The notes under the pieces were generated by a model. The model did not search any database and was not told the DNA's origin. It worked only from the letters and a program-made list of their open reading frames with translations. Positions 25,860-48,022 of a stretch of DNA of 64,000 nucleotides are shown piece after piece (position 1 is the first letter of the stretch; every line of letters begins with the position of its first letter). The translations under genes and the position numbers were made by a program. Source of the DNA: Allolobophora icterica (lineage: Eukaryota > Annelida > Clitellata > Crassiclitellata > Lumbricidae); assembly GCA_963556255.1 (NCBI GenBank), contig OY744608.1:69625322-69689321 (forward strand). Reading direction: 5' to 3'.

Positions 25860-26350
25860 TAGTACCAGTTGAAATTTTATATTCAGAACCTCTCTGCATC
25901 GACCGTTTTCTTGTTGTCCTGTTGCTTGGCTGTTGTCGCGTTCTTGATGTTGTCTTGTTGTCGTCCCGTTGTCCTCCTGTTGCCGTTGCTATCCTCCTCT
26001 TGTTGTACTGTCGTCCTGATGCTATTGCTGTCCGTCCTCCTGTTGTCCTCCTATTTCTGTTGTTCTTTGTTGTTGCTTTGTGTTGTTCTTCTGTTGCTGT
26101 TCTATTGTCGACGTACCTGCGTATCAGACGAGAGGTCCTTAGACTCCGTGAGATCTGACAAGTGCTTTACATGTGTACGTTCATACGCATGCGTTGTGTA
26201 TGTGCAAAGTCACACAGATAAGTCGACGAAATCAGAGCCACTTGAACGAGACTCCACTTCACCCTTACTAATTGCAAAATCAATGCGGAAGCACACGATT
26301 ACATCGTTTATATGATTGACCTGAATGAGAGTTTGTATGTCCGATTGTCC
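25860..26350 (-). promoter_or_regulatory. Conserved 5' flank of gene A
   Basis: The sequence CCTCTCTGCA ... GTTGTCCTGTTG repeats ... GACGAAATCAGAGCCACT ... CTCCACTTCACC ... CAAAATCAATGCGGAA aligns with 46920-47320 upstream of gene B. Being upstream of the ATG in both copies, it probably holds 5' UTR and promoter. The TTGTCC-rich stretch is low complexity, and no TATA box or named site is claimed. Confidence 0.55.
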
Positions 26351-26504
26351 TGACAAAGGTAATGCCTAGCAAGCAACAGAAGGTTCCCTGCGCAGAAGGT
26401 TCACCTGAATGCTGCATTCTCATAAGAACCTTTAAATTGTCAGATTCATTTGGAAAGTATATCGTCTGTGCTAAAAGTGTTGTCTTTGGCTGGCATTCAT
26501 TCAC

Positions 26505-26875
26505 AATGGATGCCTTTTCCTCTGTGGTGGGGCCCGTCTCTCTTGAACAATCTTGCACCCGGTATTTAATCGATGTGATTCACCGGCCTCTTTCTGTCTC
26601 CTCGCATCGTCAACTTCTCTCCTCGAACAGACAGAAACTTTTAGTTCATCATACTAGAACAGCTATGGCGCAGTCTCGATCTTTTGCCTCAATTGGTCCC
26701 TCTCTCTGGAATACGCTATCTCCTTCTACTCGCTCTCAAATTTTAATAGGTAAACCCTCGTCTTCTTTTGCTTTCCTCAAAACTTATTTCTTTTCTTGTG
26801 GCCTTGCGCACTGGGAGCACCTCTGAACGGTTCACCCTACTAGAGGCACTTTATAAATGTTTAAATACAATACAA
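26505..26875 (+). pseudogene. LINE 3' end, CR1/L2-like RT C-terminus
   Basis: The plus frame contains KLLVHHTRTAMAQSRSFASI then GPSLWNTLSPSTRSQIL, the CR1/L2-type tail. It is followed by GGGAGCACCTCTGAACGG ... TAGAGGCACTTTATAAATG and an ATACAATAC tail. Sequence homologous to gene B's upstream region stops at about 26514, marking the left edge of inserted DNA. Confidence 0.75.
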
Positions 26876-27005
26876 TACTAGTTCAGGAAACCTTTTTGTT
26901 CAACTTTAGACACATTTGTTCAACGATAACTAGGCAACCGTGCTGGAACGCCCTTGTAAGTTGCTAAAGGCCGCTAAGCAAGTGCTCAGATACAAATATA
27001 CATAT

Positions 27006-27286
27006 ATCAAAGAGTTCATTTTGGGTATGCAAGGTAATTATAGAACCCAGGTAAAGTGCTTAGACAATTAGGCGCTTAGGAAGCGAGGATTGAAATAGGA
27101 TGAGATGTACTAACATTCTCCAGGTCAGAGAATTCCAATCAACTTCTAGACAGCACCGGTCTTCAAACATTGAGATTGTCAGTGCATCTCATTACATTTC
27201 AATCTTACCTTCTTAGGCGCCTCAGTGCCTAGTCACTTATCTGGGTTCTATAGTTACCCTACATACCCAAAACGAACTCCCTAATA
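27006..27286. mobile_element. Foldback MITE with about 105-bp imperfect arms
   Basis: The left arm (AGAGTTCATTTTGGGTATGC ... GATGAGATGTACT) pairs with the right arm (AGTGCATCTCATTAC ... GGGTATGTAGGG read inverted) along nearly its whole length, leaving a central spacer of about 60 bp. Superfamily and TSD were not resolved. It is absent from the equivalent region upstream of gene B. Confidence 0.75.
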
Positions 27287-27566
27287 CATTCAAAAATCAA
27301 AAACCATTCTTATTTTGAGAAATCGATCACAAGGACATTTGTAATAAGAACGGTCAATGTACAAAGTGACGATCACCCAGAAAGGGTAAACCAGAAAGGG
27401 ACGGATCCCGCTGGCCCTGGATAACCCACTGAACACAAGTCATTCAAAGACATTTAACCCCTTTAGCGTGGATCCCGAGTAGGCCCTATACTCGGGCTGG
27501 CGAATCCGTTCTCATAGCGTGGATCCCGAGTTAACTCGGGCAGAGATAGAACTCAACGCCTAGCAG

Positions 27567-27931
27567 CAGTGTTGTTCAGTAATTGAAATACATGTAACTG
27601 AATTACGTAATTGAATTAGTTAAATATAACTTAATTTCATCCTCACCAACTTATCATCATTTTACTTATCTATTGGGGTTTCATCATAAGAATGTTATAT
27701 ACCTTTTCCAAACTTTATTAGTTAAACATTATCGAAAAAAATTTCTAAATCATTTGCAATTTTTAACGGAATAATTGAAAAGTAATTGGTAATTGAATTA
27801 CAATCAAAATGTAATTGCAATTCAATTACTTCTACAATCAAGTAATTGTAATTGTAATTCAATTACATTTACGACCATGTAATTGCAATTATAAATTGAA
27901 TTACATTTGCAATGTAATTGATACAACACTG
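27567..27931. mobile_element. hAT-type MITE nested in piggyBac, TSD CCTAGCAG
   Basis: The ends are CAGTGTTGTTCAGTAATTG and ATTGATACAACACTG. CCTAGCAG flanks it perfectly at 27559-27566 and 27932-27939. The interior is AT-rich with many inverted TAATTGAATTAC words. Confidence 0.9.
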
Positions 27932-28104
27932 CCTAGCAGGCTTGGAGCCCCTATAAACTCGGGTTAATGTTAGTAGGTCATGTCTGTTGTGCAGAGGGAC
28001 TCATAGTACATACTACAGCACCACTGGGGTAACCTTGGCCTAGTCACGTGGTCACTTTCGGCTACTAGCCGGCCGTCGTCATGGCCGTATTGTAGGTCAA
28101 AATA

Positions 28105-28315
28105 ATAATAAAAATATTTATTCTTTAATTAAGCGCCTGCAAACGCAATGCGCTGTACATGTACATGTTATGCGATCAACCTTAACTACTAACAGAACAG
28201 GCAGCCTGCAATACACGGCGCAATTTGCAGCCTACAAAGCATGTCCGCCTATGGGACTCGATCTCTGTACCTCTCGCACTCTACGCCAGATGTTATCCAA
28301 TGCGCTATCGGGCAG
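28105..28315 (-). mobile_element. tRNA-derived SINE (family 2)
   Basis: Inverted copy of the SINE at 20160-20365: head GGGACTCGATCTCTGTACC ... TCCAATGCGCTATC, tail TTTAATTAAGCGCCTGC. It is nested in the piggyBac-like element. Confidence 0.8.
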
Positions 28316-28343
28316 GTCGTAAACGTGGTTTGTCTAGGGAGGA

Positions 28344-28664
28344 ATGACACGTTTGTTAGAAGAAAGTGATAATACGTCTGGGTTTGCAGACAGCGATGAT
28401 TGCATTCGTAATACTACAAGTTCTAGTGAGAACAGTGATGATGATAGTGATCGCAGACAGGAAACAGTGGATTACGAAGCTGTTTCTCCTTTTGCATGGT
28501 GCGAACGAGACCCTTTTCCACGTATTCGCCAACTATTTACTGGTTCACCTGGGCGCAAGGTTGATGTGAATGATATGCAGGATCCATTTTTGGGTGACGG
28601 TATAATGCAAAAAACTTATGGAATCATATCCAGAAAAATCATAGCATCAGTAGGGGGCCTATAA
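28344..28664 (+). pseudogene. piggyBac transposase N-terminal fragment
   Basis: 106 codons: an acidic Ser/Asp-rich start (SSSENSDDDSDRRQE) then RIRQLFTGSPGRKVDVNDMQ and DPF. This resembles the 'F.G.PG....DP' stretch at the start of the PGBD transposase domain. It ends at a stop near the right end, with no DDD catalytic residues. The location inside TTAA-flanked inverted repeats supports the call. Confidence 0.65.
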
Positions 28665-29187
28665 CAACAATATCTGAGAAAAAAATTTTTTGAAATAATT
28701 CCACGCTAGCCGAGAGTTAACAAAAAATTAATTCCACGCTAAAGGGGTTAAGTAATTCACGACCACAGTAATGAGCAGTACATAAATACATACGTGTTCG
28801 CGACTCTTATCTGGGACTACCTTTTGCAATAAACTGAAACTCACCTATCCAGTCTGTCAATAGTTCGCAATTGTTTTCTTGTCCCGCTTCAAACTGGCTC
28901 TCTCTGTTGTAAATTGTATATTTTGTAAACGACATACTTTGGCCTATTTTGATAGCTATCGGAGAACAAGGAATAATTGCCCGGCGCCCGACTCTCGGTC
29001 AGCGGCGTCTCGTGACTCCCGTCGCTGTAGTGCAGTCCGTAGGCATCATAGTAACCTAAACCGCCCTGACGGCTTTCCTGCTTGTCAGCTGCAGTACCAA
29101 ACTAATCTCACTGACTCACCCGACTCACTAGTTCCTGTCGTAGAGAGCGGCTAACGCAACAATAGTGTGTGATTTAGTATTCCTTTA

Positions 29188-29645
29188 GGGGTCGTCCATT
29201 AATTATGTCAACAAATTTTAGGCAGTTTTTGACCCCCTCCCTCCCCCTTGTCAACAACTGTCAAACATTCAAGGACCCCCCTAATAAAATTATGTCAAAA
29301 ATTCTTTACCCCCCCCCCCCGAGAAAACAAAATTATCTTTCCCTCGAAATATTAGATTTTCAAAAAGAACGCAGGATATTCGCATTTAAGAGATTATGCA
29401 GCGCATTTTATCATTAATCTTCGAACAATATAATTTAAAATGAAGAAAATATCGCGTTTGATTAAATTACAGACAAAAAAGTTATAGATCACTCGTAAAG
29501 ACTTTCGGAATCTGGTTGCATTTTCATAAAATTATTGTTGACGTCAATTTGTCTTGACCCTCCCCCTCCCCCTTGTCAAGAATTGTCAAACTTTTTCAAA
29601 CCCCCTCCCTCCCCCATTTTGTTGACATAATTAATGGACGGCCCC
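29188..29645. mobile_element. Harbinger-like MITE, TSD TTA
   Basis: The ends GGGGTCGTCCATTAATTATG and CATAATTAATGGACGGCCCC are inverted over about 24 bp. TTA flanks it at 29185-29187 and 29646-29648. A 3-bp TWA duplication and G-rich ends fit PIF/Harbinger. Confidence 0.75.
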
Positions 29646-29721
29646 TTATGTCATAATTATACATCCGGTGTGAACGCCGTTAGAAATGAGCTACGTCCAA
29701 AATTCTAGGTCAGGAATTTTA

Positions 29722-29761
29722 TTAGAGCCCAAAAAGAGTACATCCTCTTTTTGGGCTCTAA
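29722..29761. repeat. Perfect 17-bp stem hairpin
   Basis: TTAGAGCCCAAAAAGAG and CTCTTTTTGGGCTCTAA are separated by 6 nt (29739-29744). Confidence 0.9.
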
Positions 29762-30164
29762 CGGAAACCGTGTTGAAACTATTGTACTGAAATTAATTGA
29801 TTGTACTCCCCAACCCGGGTCATGTTCTCCATACCTTACTTCCTCCAATAAAGACCAGCACATACGTACTCCGCCCACGCTCGCATAATCGGGAGATTCC
29901 CAGAGCGGATGCGTTCACCCGAAGGAGTTTTATCACCAGAATGTTATACCGCTAGAGCCAAGATACCTTAAATGCGTATGAATACTTAATTATAGTTCTC
30001 TAAGATTAGCTTGACAGTTATGACAGTTTTGACAGTTTCCAATAGTCTTGCTCACCTAATGTTATAATTTAGTTTCTTCCACCTCTTTGCATAACCTGTT
30101 TGTAAGCCAAAGTGCGTTTGCAGGTGGTCTAATAAAGGACATACTTACTTACTTCCTTACTTTA

Positions 30165-30310
30165 CTTATTGTATTTATATTGCTATTTGCGTTGCAGTAC
30201 ACTTTGTTGCATTCAATTGCTTCGAACGGTGTTGCATTGCATTGTACTGTATTATATTACATTTTATTATATTATTATTTATTATATTACATTGTATAGA
30301 ACTATTGCAT
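30165..30310. repeat. Degenerate TTGTA/ATTGCA array
   Basis: Variants of TGTATTATATTACATTGTA, like those at 10125-10435 and 47670-47790. Confidence 0.6.
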
Positions 30311-30619
30311 TGTGTTTTACTTCGTTTGTGGCTTATATATAAAGACCGCACTTAATGTTTTGTACTAGACCACAGTTATTTGTGCGTTCGATGTCAGACT
30401 AGTAGTAACTTTCACCACACAACTGTCGACCAGTATACCCTTCAAACTGTGCTAAATGTAGAGTCCAACCGTACGATTAGCGTCACCTTTGCAAAGAGCA
30501 TTCATACTTCAGATAAATTACTAAGAATTGATAAAGCATTGTTTCAAAGTTCATTTCTTATCACAATGTCATACAATTAAACCAACACCACGTTGCAAGG
30601 GTACGGAGATTACAATAGA

Positions 30620-30860
30620 TTACAGACAGTGGCGTGACTTCGGGGTAATCGTATTCGTAAACTCCTAATATTTAAAACACTAATTAAAAGCTAAGTGCAG
30701 GGCACCAGTTTATTCACGAGCGCTGAGTCAAGTCAGAGAGGTTGTCCAGAGATACCAAGTGAAGAACAGTTGCCAGAGGACCAGAGGCAGAATGGATCTC
30801 TAAGCTGCTGAGGCGGGTTTCATTTAGAACAAGAGATCTGATATTGGAAGGTGGAGGAGT
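30620..30860 (-). mobile_element. LINE/SINE-like 3' repeat with ATTACGATTACG tail
   Basis: GTAATCGTATTCGTAAACTCC, then CACCAGTTTATTCACGAGCGCTG and GTTGTCCAGAGAT, align with 36105-36310 and partly with 48060-48130. In inverse orientation the GGAGATTACGATTACG tail matches the LINE end at 54495-54535. Confidence 0.6.
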
Positions 30861-31074
30861 TTGAAGTGAAAAGCCTTAGAAGTGCTAGATGTAGGAGCTT
30901 GAGGCAGATAATTGTAACCGTTTTAACGACCTAACACGCTGATAATATTGATATTTATTACATATTTATTATTTTACTATTATTGTTATTATTATTTTTT
31001 ACCCAGAGGTAAACAGGATCCTTCAGGGCTTATTCAACATTATTTAAAGAGGAAAATTGTATGAAATGGGCTCT

Positions 31075-31075
31075 A

Positions 31076-31174
<99 letters not shown>
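31075..31174. repeat. (TCG)n(TCA)n compound microsatellite
   Basis: About 13 TCG units then about 20 TCA units. The same TCG-to-TCA transition occurs at 54908-55001. Confidence 0.97.
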
Positions 31175-31259
31175 GAGCAAGTTAAACTTAGGATAATCGC
31201 CTTCCAAGGCTATTATGTAAGATCTATGCTGCGAGATTGATAAAAACCTGATAAGCTAA

Positions 31260-31715
31260 CCTCCACTATGGCAAGTTATCGTCAATACTGGATCCACTCG
31301 TGTTCATTATCCGAATCGGTATTCCGAACGCGACTTATGAAGAACTGTAAGCTGTTTGAAATCGAAAAATGGCAAACATATGTCACCGCATGGTTTGAGT
31401 TTGAGGGCCGACTGCACTGGAAATTTGATATAGGCCTACCATGAAACTTGAGGTCTGTATGACAGCCCGAATCTGTGAAAGAGGCCGGGACGCGAGTGGA
31501 TATGTCTATGCGTGGCCTTGGGATTCCGGAAGCCGAGACTGTCGATGTTGAGGAGGGGAGAGTATCAAGGGTGACTGTGGTGAAACGAAATTGGAAAAAA
31601 GATTTGAGCATCGGCTTACATCCTAGGCTGACTTGAGGCTGTATTTTTAGATGATAAATAAATCGCTGCGAGTTAAGATGACTTTTATTTCAGCTCAGGC
31701 TTGCGTCAAATCTTG
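31260..31715. other. Duplicated upstream block (gene A copy)
   Basis: Stretches such as CACCGCATG.TTTG and GGATATGT.TA, and the 3' part ending GCTTACATCCTAGG, align with 48400-48570 joined to 50314-50440 upstream of gene B. The gene A copy lacks the 1.74-kb hAT insertion and so represents the empty site. Confidence 0.7.
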
Positions 31716-31719
31716 CTAA

Positions 31720-32179
31720 GGGGCCATCCATATATTACGTACACAAAAATCCGGAAAAATTGGACCCCCTCCCCCCATCTGTTCGCAAGCGTACTTTCTT
31801 CCACCACCACCCCCTGAGTACGTACGTTTGACGTACCCCCCCCCCCCGATGACCAGCTGCAGAAAGTGTCTCCAGGCAGCCTGTCTGCACTTTAGGCCAG
31901 ATTATTGAAGGGCCAATATAGACAAATTATAGGTATCTCGTTCACAGCACAGAATAACTGCACATGGCTTTTATATAATGTAATAAAATGCCATGGGACG
32001 ACTATAGGATAATACAGAGTTATAAATAGGCTAATGTGGACGTCATAATTAGAAATTTATCTTGGGTACGTACACATTTTGTTCCCCCCCTCCCCCCCCT
32101 GTTCGCACCCGTACGCAAAATCGCCAAAATCCGAAACCCGACCCCCCCCTAAGTGCGTACGTAATATGTGGATGGCCCC
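31720..32179. mobile_element. Harbinger-like MITE, TSD TAA
   Basis: The ends GGGGCCATCCATATATTACG and CGTAATATGTGGATGGCCCC are inverted. TAA flanks it at 31717-31719 and 32180-32182. It is related to the element at 29188-29645 by its termini and C-rich interior. Confidence 0.8.
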
Positions 32180-32289
32180 TAAGAGGCTGTAGGTACTTTA
32201 GGTCTGTTCGTTGCCCTGTCTGTGTGTCCTTCTGCTTGTGATTTTGTTCGTTCTTGCTGCCGGACACATCTTCATCCGGACACTATGTA

Positions 32290-32871
32290 CAGGGCCGGAT
32301 TAACATTTTGTAGGCCTGGTTCCAAAATTGTATAGTAGGCCCCTATAATATATGTTCAATCACTGGCCGCGATCTTGTTTGGCAGGTGGGGGGACACGGG
32401 ACACTTTTGAACCGATCTGGTCAAAAAAAGGTGAAAACATTTTTCACGCTCACGCGCGAAAAAAATTTGTTCACCTTTTCGTGTTTCTTCAAAATGGGGG
32501 TCCTATAGTGTGTCCACCACTCTTAAAGGTGGGGTCTTGTCTCACTCGATCCCGCGGATCGCCGCCCTTGTGTTCAATCAATAAGTGGTGACGAAATTTA
32601 AATTATAGCGCAGATATTTTTGAATTTAAAACTGTTTACGACGTGCTTTCAAAATAAAAAAAATTGTCAATAATATCCTGAAATTCTAGCCGTTGCACAA
32701 TTTCACACTCAATGATCATAAGTGTTAAATTTGTCAGTCTATCTTGTCCCTGAAATAATAGTTAACAATTTTAAGGCAGAATACTAATGCCAATGGTAGG
32801 CCCCTTATTAATGACATGTTTGGTAGGCCTGGGTCCCGGGACCCAGTGGAACCATAGTTAATCCAGGCCTG
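32290..32871. mobile_element. hAT-type element, TSD ACTATGTA
   Basis: The ends are CAGGGCCGGATTAAC and GTTAATCCAGGCCTG. The 8-bp TSD ACTATGTA is perfect at 32282-32289 and 32872-32879. It contains the MITE at 32361-32570 and shows no transposase. Confidence 0.9.
32361..32570. mobile_element. hAT-type MITE, CACTGGCGGCGATC family (copy 2), TSD TGTTCAAT
   Basis: The ends are CACTGGCCGCGATC and GATCGCCGCCCTTG. The 8-bp TSD TGTTCAAT is perfect at 32353-32360 and 32571-32578. It is nested in 32290-32871 and homologous to 23924-24143. Confidence 0.92.
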
Positions 32872-32949
32872 ACTATGTAGCACCACACCGGACTCCAGTT
32901 GCATGGTTAAGTACTTATGTGCTTGTACACCTATGGTCATGGGAATCCT

Positions 32950-32951
<2 letters not shown>

Positions 32952-33002
<51 letters not shown>
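32952..33002. repeat. (AT)n microsatellite
   Basis: About 25 uninterrupted AT units. Confidence 0.97.
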
Positions 33003-33005
<3 letters not shown>

Positions 33006-33064
33006 TTCATCTGATCACGTGTCCCGAAGCTTAATAGGTCCAGATATAACGGAACTCTGCGAGG

Positions 33065-33150
33065 GATGCATAGAGCGCTTCTGAGTAGGTTTCCTGAAGG
33101 TGCGCTACTGATTATTAAATTTCCGAATGAATGAATGAATGAATGAACAT
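33065..33150 (+). mobile_element. LINE 3' tail fragment with AATG microsatellite
   Basis: AGAGCGCTTCTGAGTAGG ... GCGCTACTGATTATTAAATT then (GAAT)n, the same tail as 5605-5665. Confidence 0.55.
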
Positions 33151-33689
33151 TTTATTAGATAGCTGTGTTCAGTTAGGACTTACCTATCGGAGTTGATACG
33201 TTGTTATACTCAATAGTCAATTCGCTGAAGACGAGATAAAGAGTTAATTAAAAAAAATAGCTAATTAGTCTATTAAAATCAGTTCTGATATAAATTACAC
33301 AGGAGATTCAAACGTCCATGTAAAGTGGGTTGATCGCCCGAGACAAGACGAACATTCGCATGTTGTAGAGCTGTTTAATCGACGATTCTACCTACACCAG
33401 ACCGCACGGCTCAGAACGACCGAGAGACTTTACAGTCTCCCCAATCACCATGTTACGCTTAAATACTCTTTGCGTCCTTGTAACGGCATGGATGTCTTCC
33501 GGCGCCATATAAATTGTTATTATTCGGGTCGGCGTCGCTTAGTCTACACATTTGGCACGTGCAGGAATACGAGCATCCTGTGTGGCTTGACCACATGTGC
33601 GGTTCCCCTACCTATAGGCTACACATGCTAGTACATCCCTGCCACGCCCATTCGCCTGCTCATAACACAGCTCTCTGCCTCTGCTCGTT

Positions 33690-34020
33690 CCTCTCTGTCT
33701 GTCTGTCTGTCTTTCTATCTCTGTGTCTGTCTGTCTGTCTTTCTATCTCTGTGTCTGTCTGTCTGTCTGTCTGACTATCTGACTGCATGTCTGATTGTCC
33801 GTCTCTCTGACTGACTGTCTGTCTGTCTCCCTCTCACTCTGTCTGTCTGTCTGACTATCTGACTGCATGTCTGATTGTCCGTCTCTCTGACTGACTGTCT
33901 GTCTGTCTCCCTCTCACTCTGTCTGTCTGTCTGACTATCTGACTGCATGTCTGATTGTCCGTCTCTCTGACTGACTGTCTGTCTGTCTCCCTCTCACTCT
34001 GTCTGTCTGTCTCTTTCTTT
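33690..34020. repeat. TCTG-rich array with an exact 80-bp higher-order unit
   Basis: Copies beginning GTCTGTCTGTCTGACTATCT start at 33761, 33841 and 33921, exactly 80 bp apart, each with GACTGCATGTCTGATTGTCC inside. Simple TCTG repeats flank them. The Leu/Ser/Val-rich ORF here is an artefact. Confidence 0.95.
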
Positions 34021-34299
34021 CAAATGCCTGTGTATAAGCTATACACCATTACACAATTATCTGTTTTGCTACTAGCTTCGCTGCATATGTTCCGCTCTCT
34101 TCGTCCAAAAATCTCTACCAGATGATCTAAAGAAATCCGTCAACGGCAGCCCATTTATGCCATGTGGCGAATTTTTAAAGTCACTATGAAATTCTTTAGA
34201 AGCCATCAGAACAACTTTTAAAGTCGTTGTAACGACTTGTTTATGTGTTAAGAATAGACAAGGAGAATAATAAGGTTTTCTCCATTCGGGTTGTTCTAT

Positions 34300-34890
34300 A
34301 AATAAACGTGTGTTTATTTTGAGGCGCGTGTTCAGTTTTACTTGTTCAGTAGGTAATCCTTACCTGTATCTGAAAGTGACCACACGTTGCATTGTACAGA
34401 ACGATTCTATGCATATTTCAACTGTCTTATACCACGAACACAGCTAAATATAACTAAAACTACAGATAAGCAACAACCTATTACAAATAGTTTATCGTAT
34501 ATCGTATTGCGAAGGGAAGCCGTGTCCTCATGTTCATCCAATCATTTTGCTTCGCGCATCTTTGACCAAAAAGACGTAAATATCTCTGTCACGTGGCAGG
34601 TTCTTCTTGAATTTGCATGCCTGAACGCGGGCATCATGATTAAGCTCGCTTTTCGGTATGCTAACAAGTCTAGTAGTAATGCATTCAAATGCTTCGGCGC
34701 ATCATACAAAAACCTAAAGAATAAAATATTACCAGATGTTCCAAACGGCCTTGGAGCCTTTAAAAACTGTGGAGCACGAGCTGAGTTTGGGATTCTGAAC
34801 AACAAGGCGCAATTCTGCCCACGGGAAACAGAAACCATTAATATATATCAATGTTTAATTCACCAAACATTGGTAGCACAATTATAATCC
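34300..34890. other. Duplicated 3' flank downstream of gene B; no gene recognised
   Basis: A 166-codon plus-strand frame (34387-34887) has no family resemblance. The segment with ACCAGATGTTCCAAACGG and ACGAGCTGAGTTTGGG aligns with 51605-51670 downstream of gene C, indicating duplicated non-coding flank, not a gene. Confidence 0.5.
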
Positions 34891-34986
34891 CTGTACAAGA
34901 AACCACAGGAGTGACGTTTCCTAGAACACATGCACCAAAGCGGACTTTCGTTTCCAGGTAGGCCTATGCCTTGCAATCGCAGCAGA

Positions 34987-35190
34987 CAGGCCCGGTTCGT
35001 CCATATGGGCAACTGGGCAGCCGCCCAGGGCCGCCGATTTTTAGGGGCCGCCAATTTTCCATTTTTCAAAAATTATTTAATTATAATTCGTAAAAAGAGG
35101 GGAATGACTAAAAAAAGGTCATTCATCAACTTTTTTGTGCTTAGGGCCGCCGATTTGCCCAGGGCCGCCAAATGTCTTGAGCCGGGTCTG
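34987..35190. mobile_element. MITE with CAGGCCCGGTTC / GAGCCGGGTCTG ends
   Basis: The ends are imperfect inverted repeats and GGGCCGCC words repeat inside. GCAGA occurs on both sides, but an 8-bp TSD is not visible. Confidence 0.55.
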
Positions 35191-35620
35191 GCAGACTTCG
35201 TATTCAGGTACCAACAGAAGCAGCACTTTTCTTATACACATATAGGCCCTATCGCAGTAATTCTGAAGAAATATAAGTATCTTGCTCCTGATTCTGCTTT
35301 ACAAACTCTCCATTACTACTAGACTATTCTATCAACTCTTATCAGAGTAACACAAATGTTTGTCTTGCAATCTATTGCGCTGTGTTTTATTGTATTACAC
35401 TGTAATAAATTTATAAAGATAGTTCTGTGAAAACACTAGGAGGATGGTAATAATCTGTGAAGGTAAATGTATATCCCGTTTGAACATTATGTGAATACTG
35501 TTGAGAAAAGTAAACTGGTGATGAAAGTGCTGCCCGAGAGTACAATGGATCTAATGATGTGTAGAAAAACAACCTACAGATAGCACCGTTGTGTAGTCTT
35601 TAAGCCAATTAGAAGTCCAA

Positions 35621-46910
<11,290 letters not shown>

Positions 46911-46919
46911 CTTGGAAAT

Positions 46920-47320
46920 GTTGAGATCCTCTCTGCACGTGTCGTTGTCTTATTTTCCTGTTGCTTTGTTGTCTACTTGGGATGATTTCGTCCTGTTGTC
47001 CTGTTTCGTACTGTTGCAGTTGTTGCCCTTATTGTTTTTTCTGTTGTTCTTCGGTTGCTGTCCTGTTGTCGATGTACCTGTGTTTCAGTCGAGATATCCT
47101 TAGTCTCCAGAGATCTCACAAGTCTGTTTGTTATGCTTCCATACCTCTGCCTTGATATGTGTATGTCATGATGATAATTTGACGAAATCAGAGCCACTAT
47201 TAAGCATCTCCACTTCACCTTTACTAATTTCAAAATAAATGCGGAAACACAAGGATGACATGGTTTCAATAATGTTGAATTAAATTATAATTTGTAGATC
47301 TAATTATTTAAAGAAAGGTA
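46920..47320 (-). promoter_or_regulatory. Conserved 5' flank of gene B
   Basis: It aligns with 25860-26350 upstream of gene A (CCTCTCTGCA, TTGTCCTGTT-rich block, GACGAAATCAGAGCCACT, CTCCACTTCACC, ATGCGGAA). Probable 5' UTR plus promoter, by position only. Confidence 0.55.
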
Positions 47321-47669
47321 ATGCCTAGTTAAAACAGATACTAATGCTTTTAGGATGTTAACGGTAATGATATCTTGATATTAAACACGGGAATGTAAGA
47401 TTCTTCAAGAAATATATTATCGGTTTTCACTGATATAAACAAGTCTTGTCTTTGGCTGGCACTCAATCATAGTTGATGGCCCGACCATTTGGCGTTCTCT
47501 TTCCTCATATTCTTAACATTCCCTTGGACTACCTTTCGCTATAGACTGAAGACTTATCAGTCTGCCTAAATTTTTTCCCCAGGTTCAAAGCTTTCTAAAC
47601 TAGGGAGCATTATCACGTTGTAGTTATTACCTACTGTATTTTCTCACTACCGTAGACTACATAAAAGCA

Positions 47670-47790
47670 ATTTATAGTATTGTATTGTATCGCATTGCTT
47701 TACTTAAAACTATGTTATATTGTGCTGTTGTAGCATTGTATCAATATTGTATTTGTATCGTGTTATATTGTATTTTAGTATCGACTGTAA
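47670..47790. repeat. Degenerate TTGTATTGTA array
   Basis: Variants of ATTGTATTGTATCGCATTG, equivalent to the arrays at 10125 and 30165. Confidence 0.65.
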
Positions 47791-48022
47791 AAACCACACT
47801 TACTTTCGGACCATAAACGACGGCAAGTGTACTTTCATTTGATCTTTACTGCCTATTAGACAAGTTGACCCTTTGTCCACTAGGCTATTACCTTGAAACT
47901 CTGCTGAAACTGGAGTTTGGCTGAATAATTAGCGTCACATTTGTACGGCTCACATAAATTTGTTACAGATACAGCAGGACCTGCTGTGACAGGTTTCAAT
48001 GCAATGTTGCAGTAGTACGGAT

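Larger units (their letters stand above)
27458..28747 (+). mobile_element. piggyBac-like transposon remnant with TTAA target sites
   Basis: The ends CCCCTTTAGCGTGGAT and ATTCCACGCTAAAGGGG are inverted and bounded by TTAA at 27454-27457 and 28748-28751, the hallmark of piggyBac. An N-terminal transposase-like frame is at 28344-28664. A hAT MITE (27567-27931) and a SINE (28105-28315) are nested inside. The catalytic domain is missing, so it is non-autonomous. Confidence 0.88.

Noticed and set aside
33514..33774. Cys/Leu/Ser/Val-rich ORF
   Set aside because: Read-through of the TCTG microsatellite; no splice or family evidence.
34387..34887. 166-codon plus-strand ORF as a gene
   Set aside because: No family resemblance, and part of it aligns to non-coding DNA downstream of gene C where the frame is not kept.
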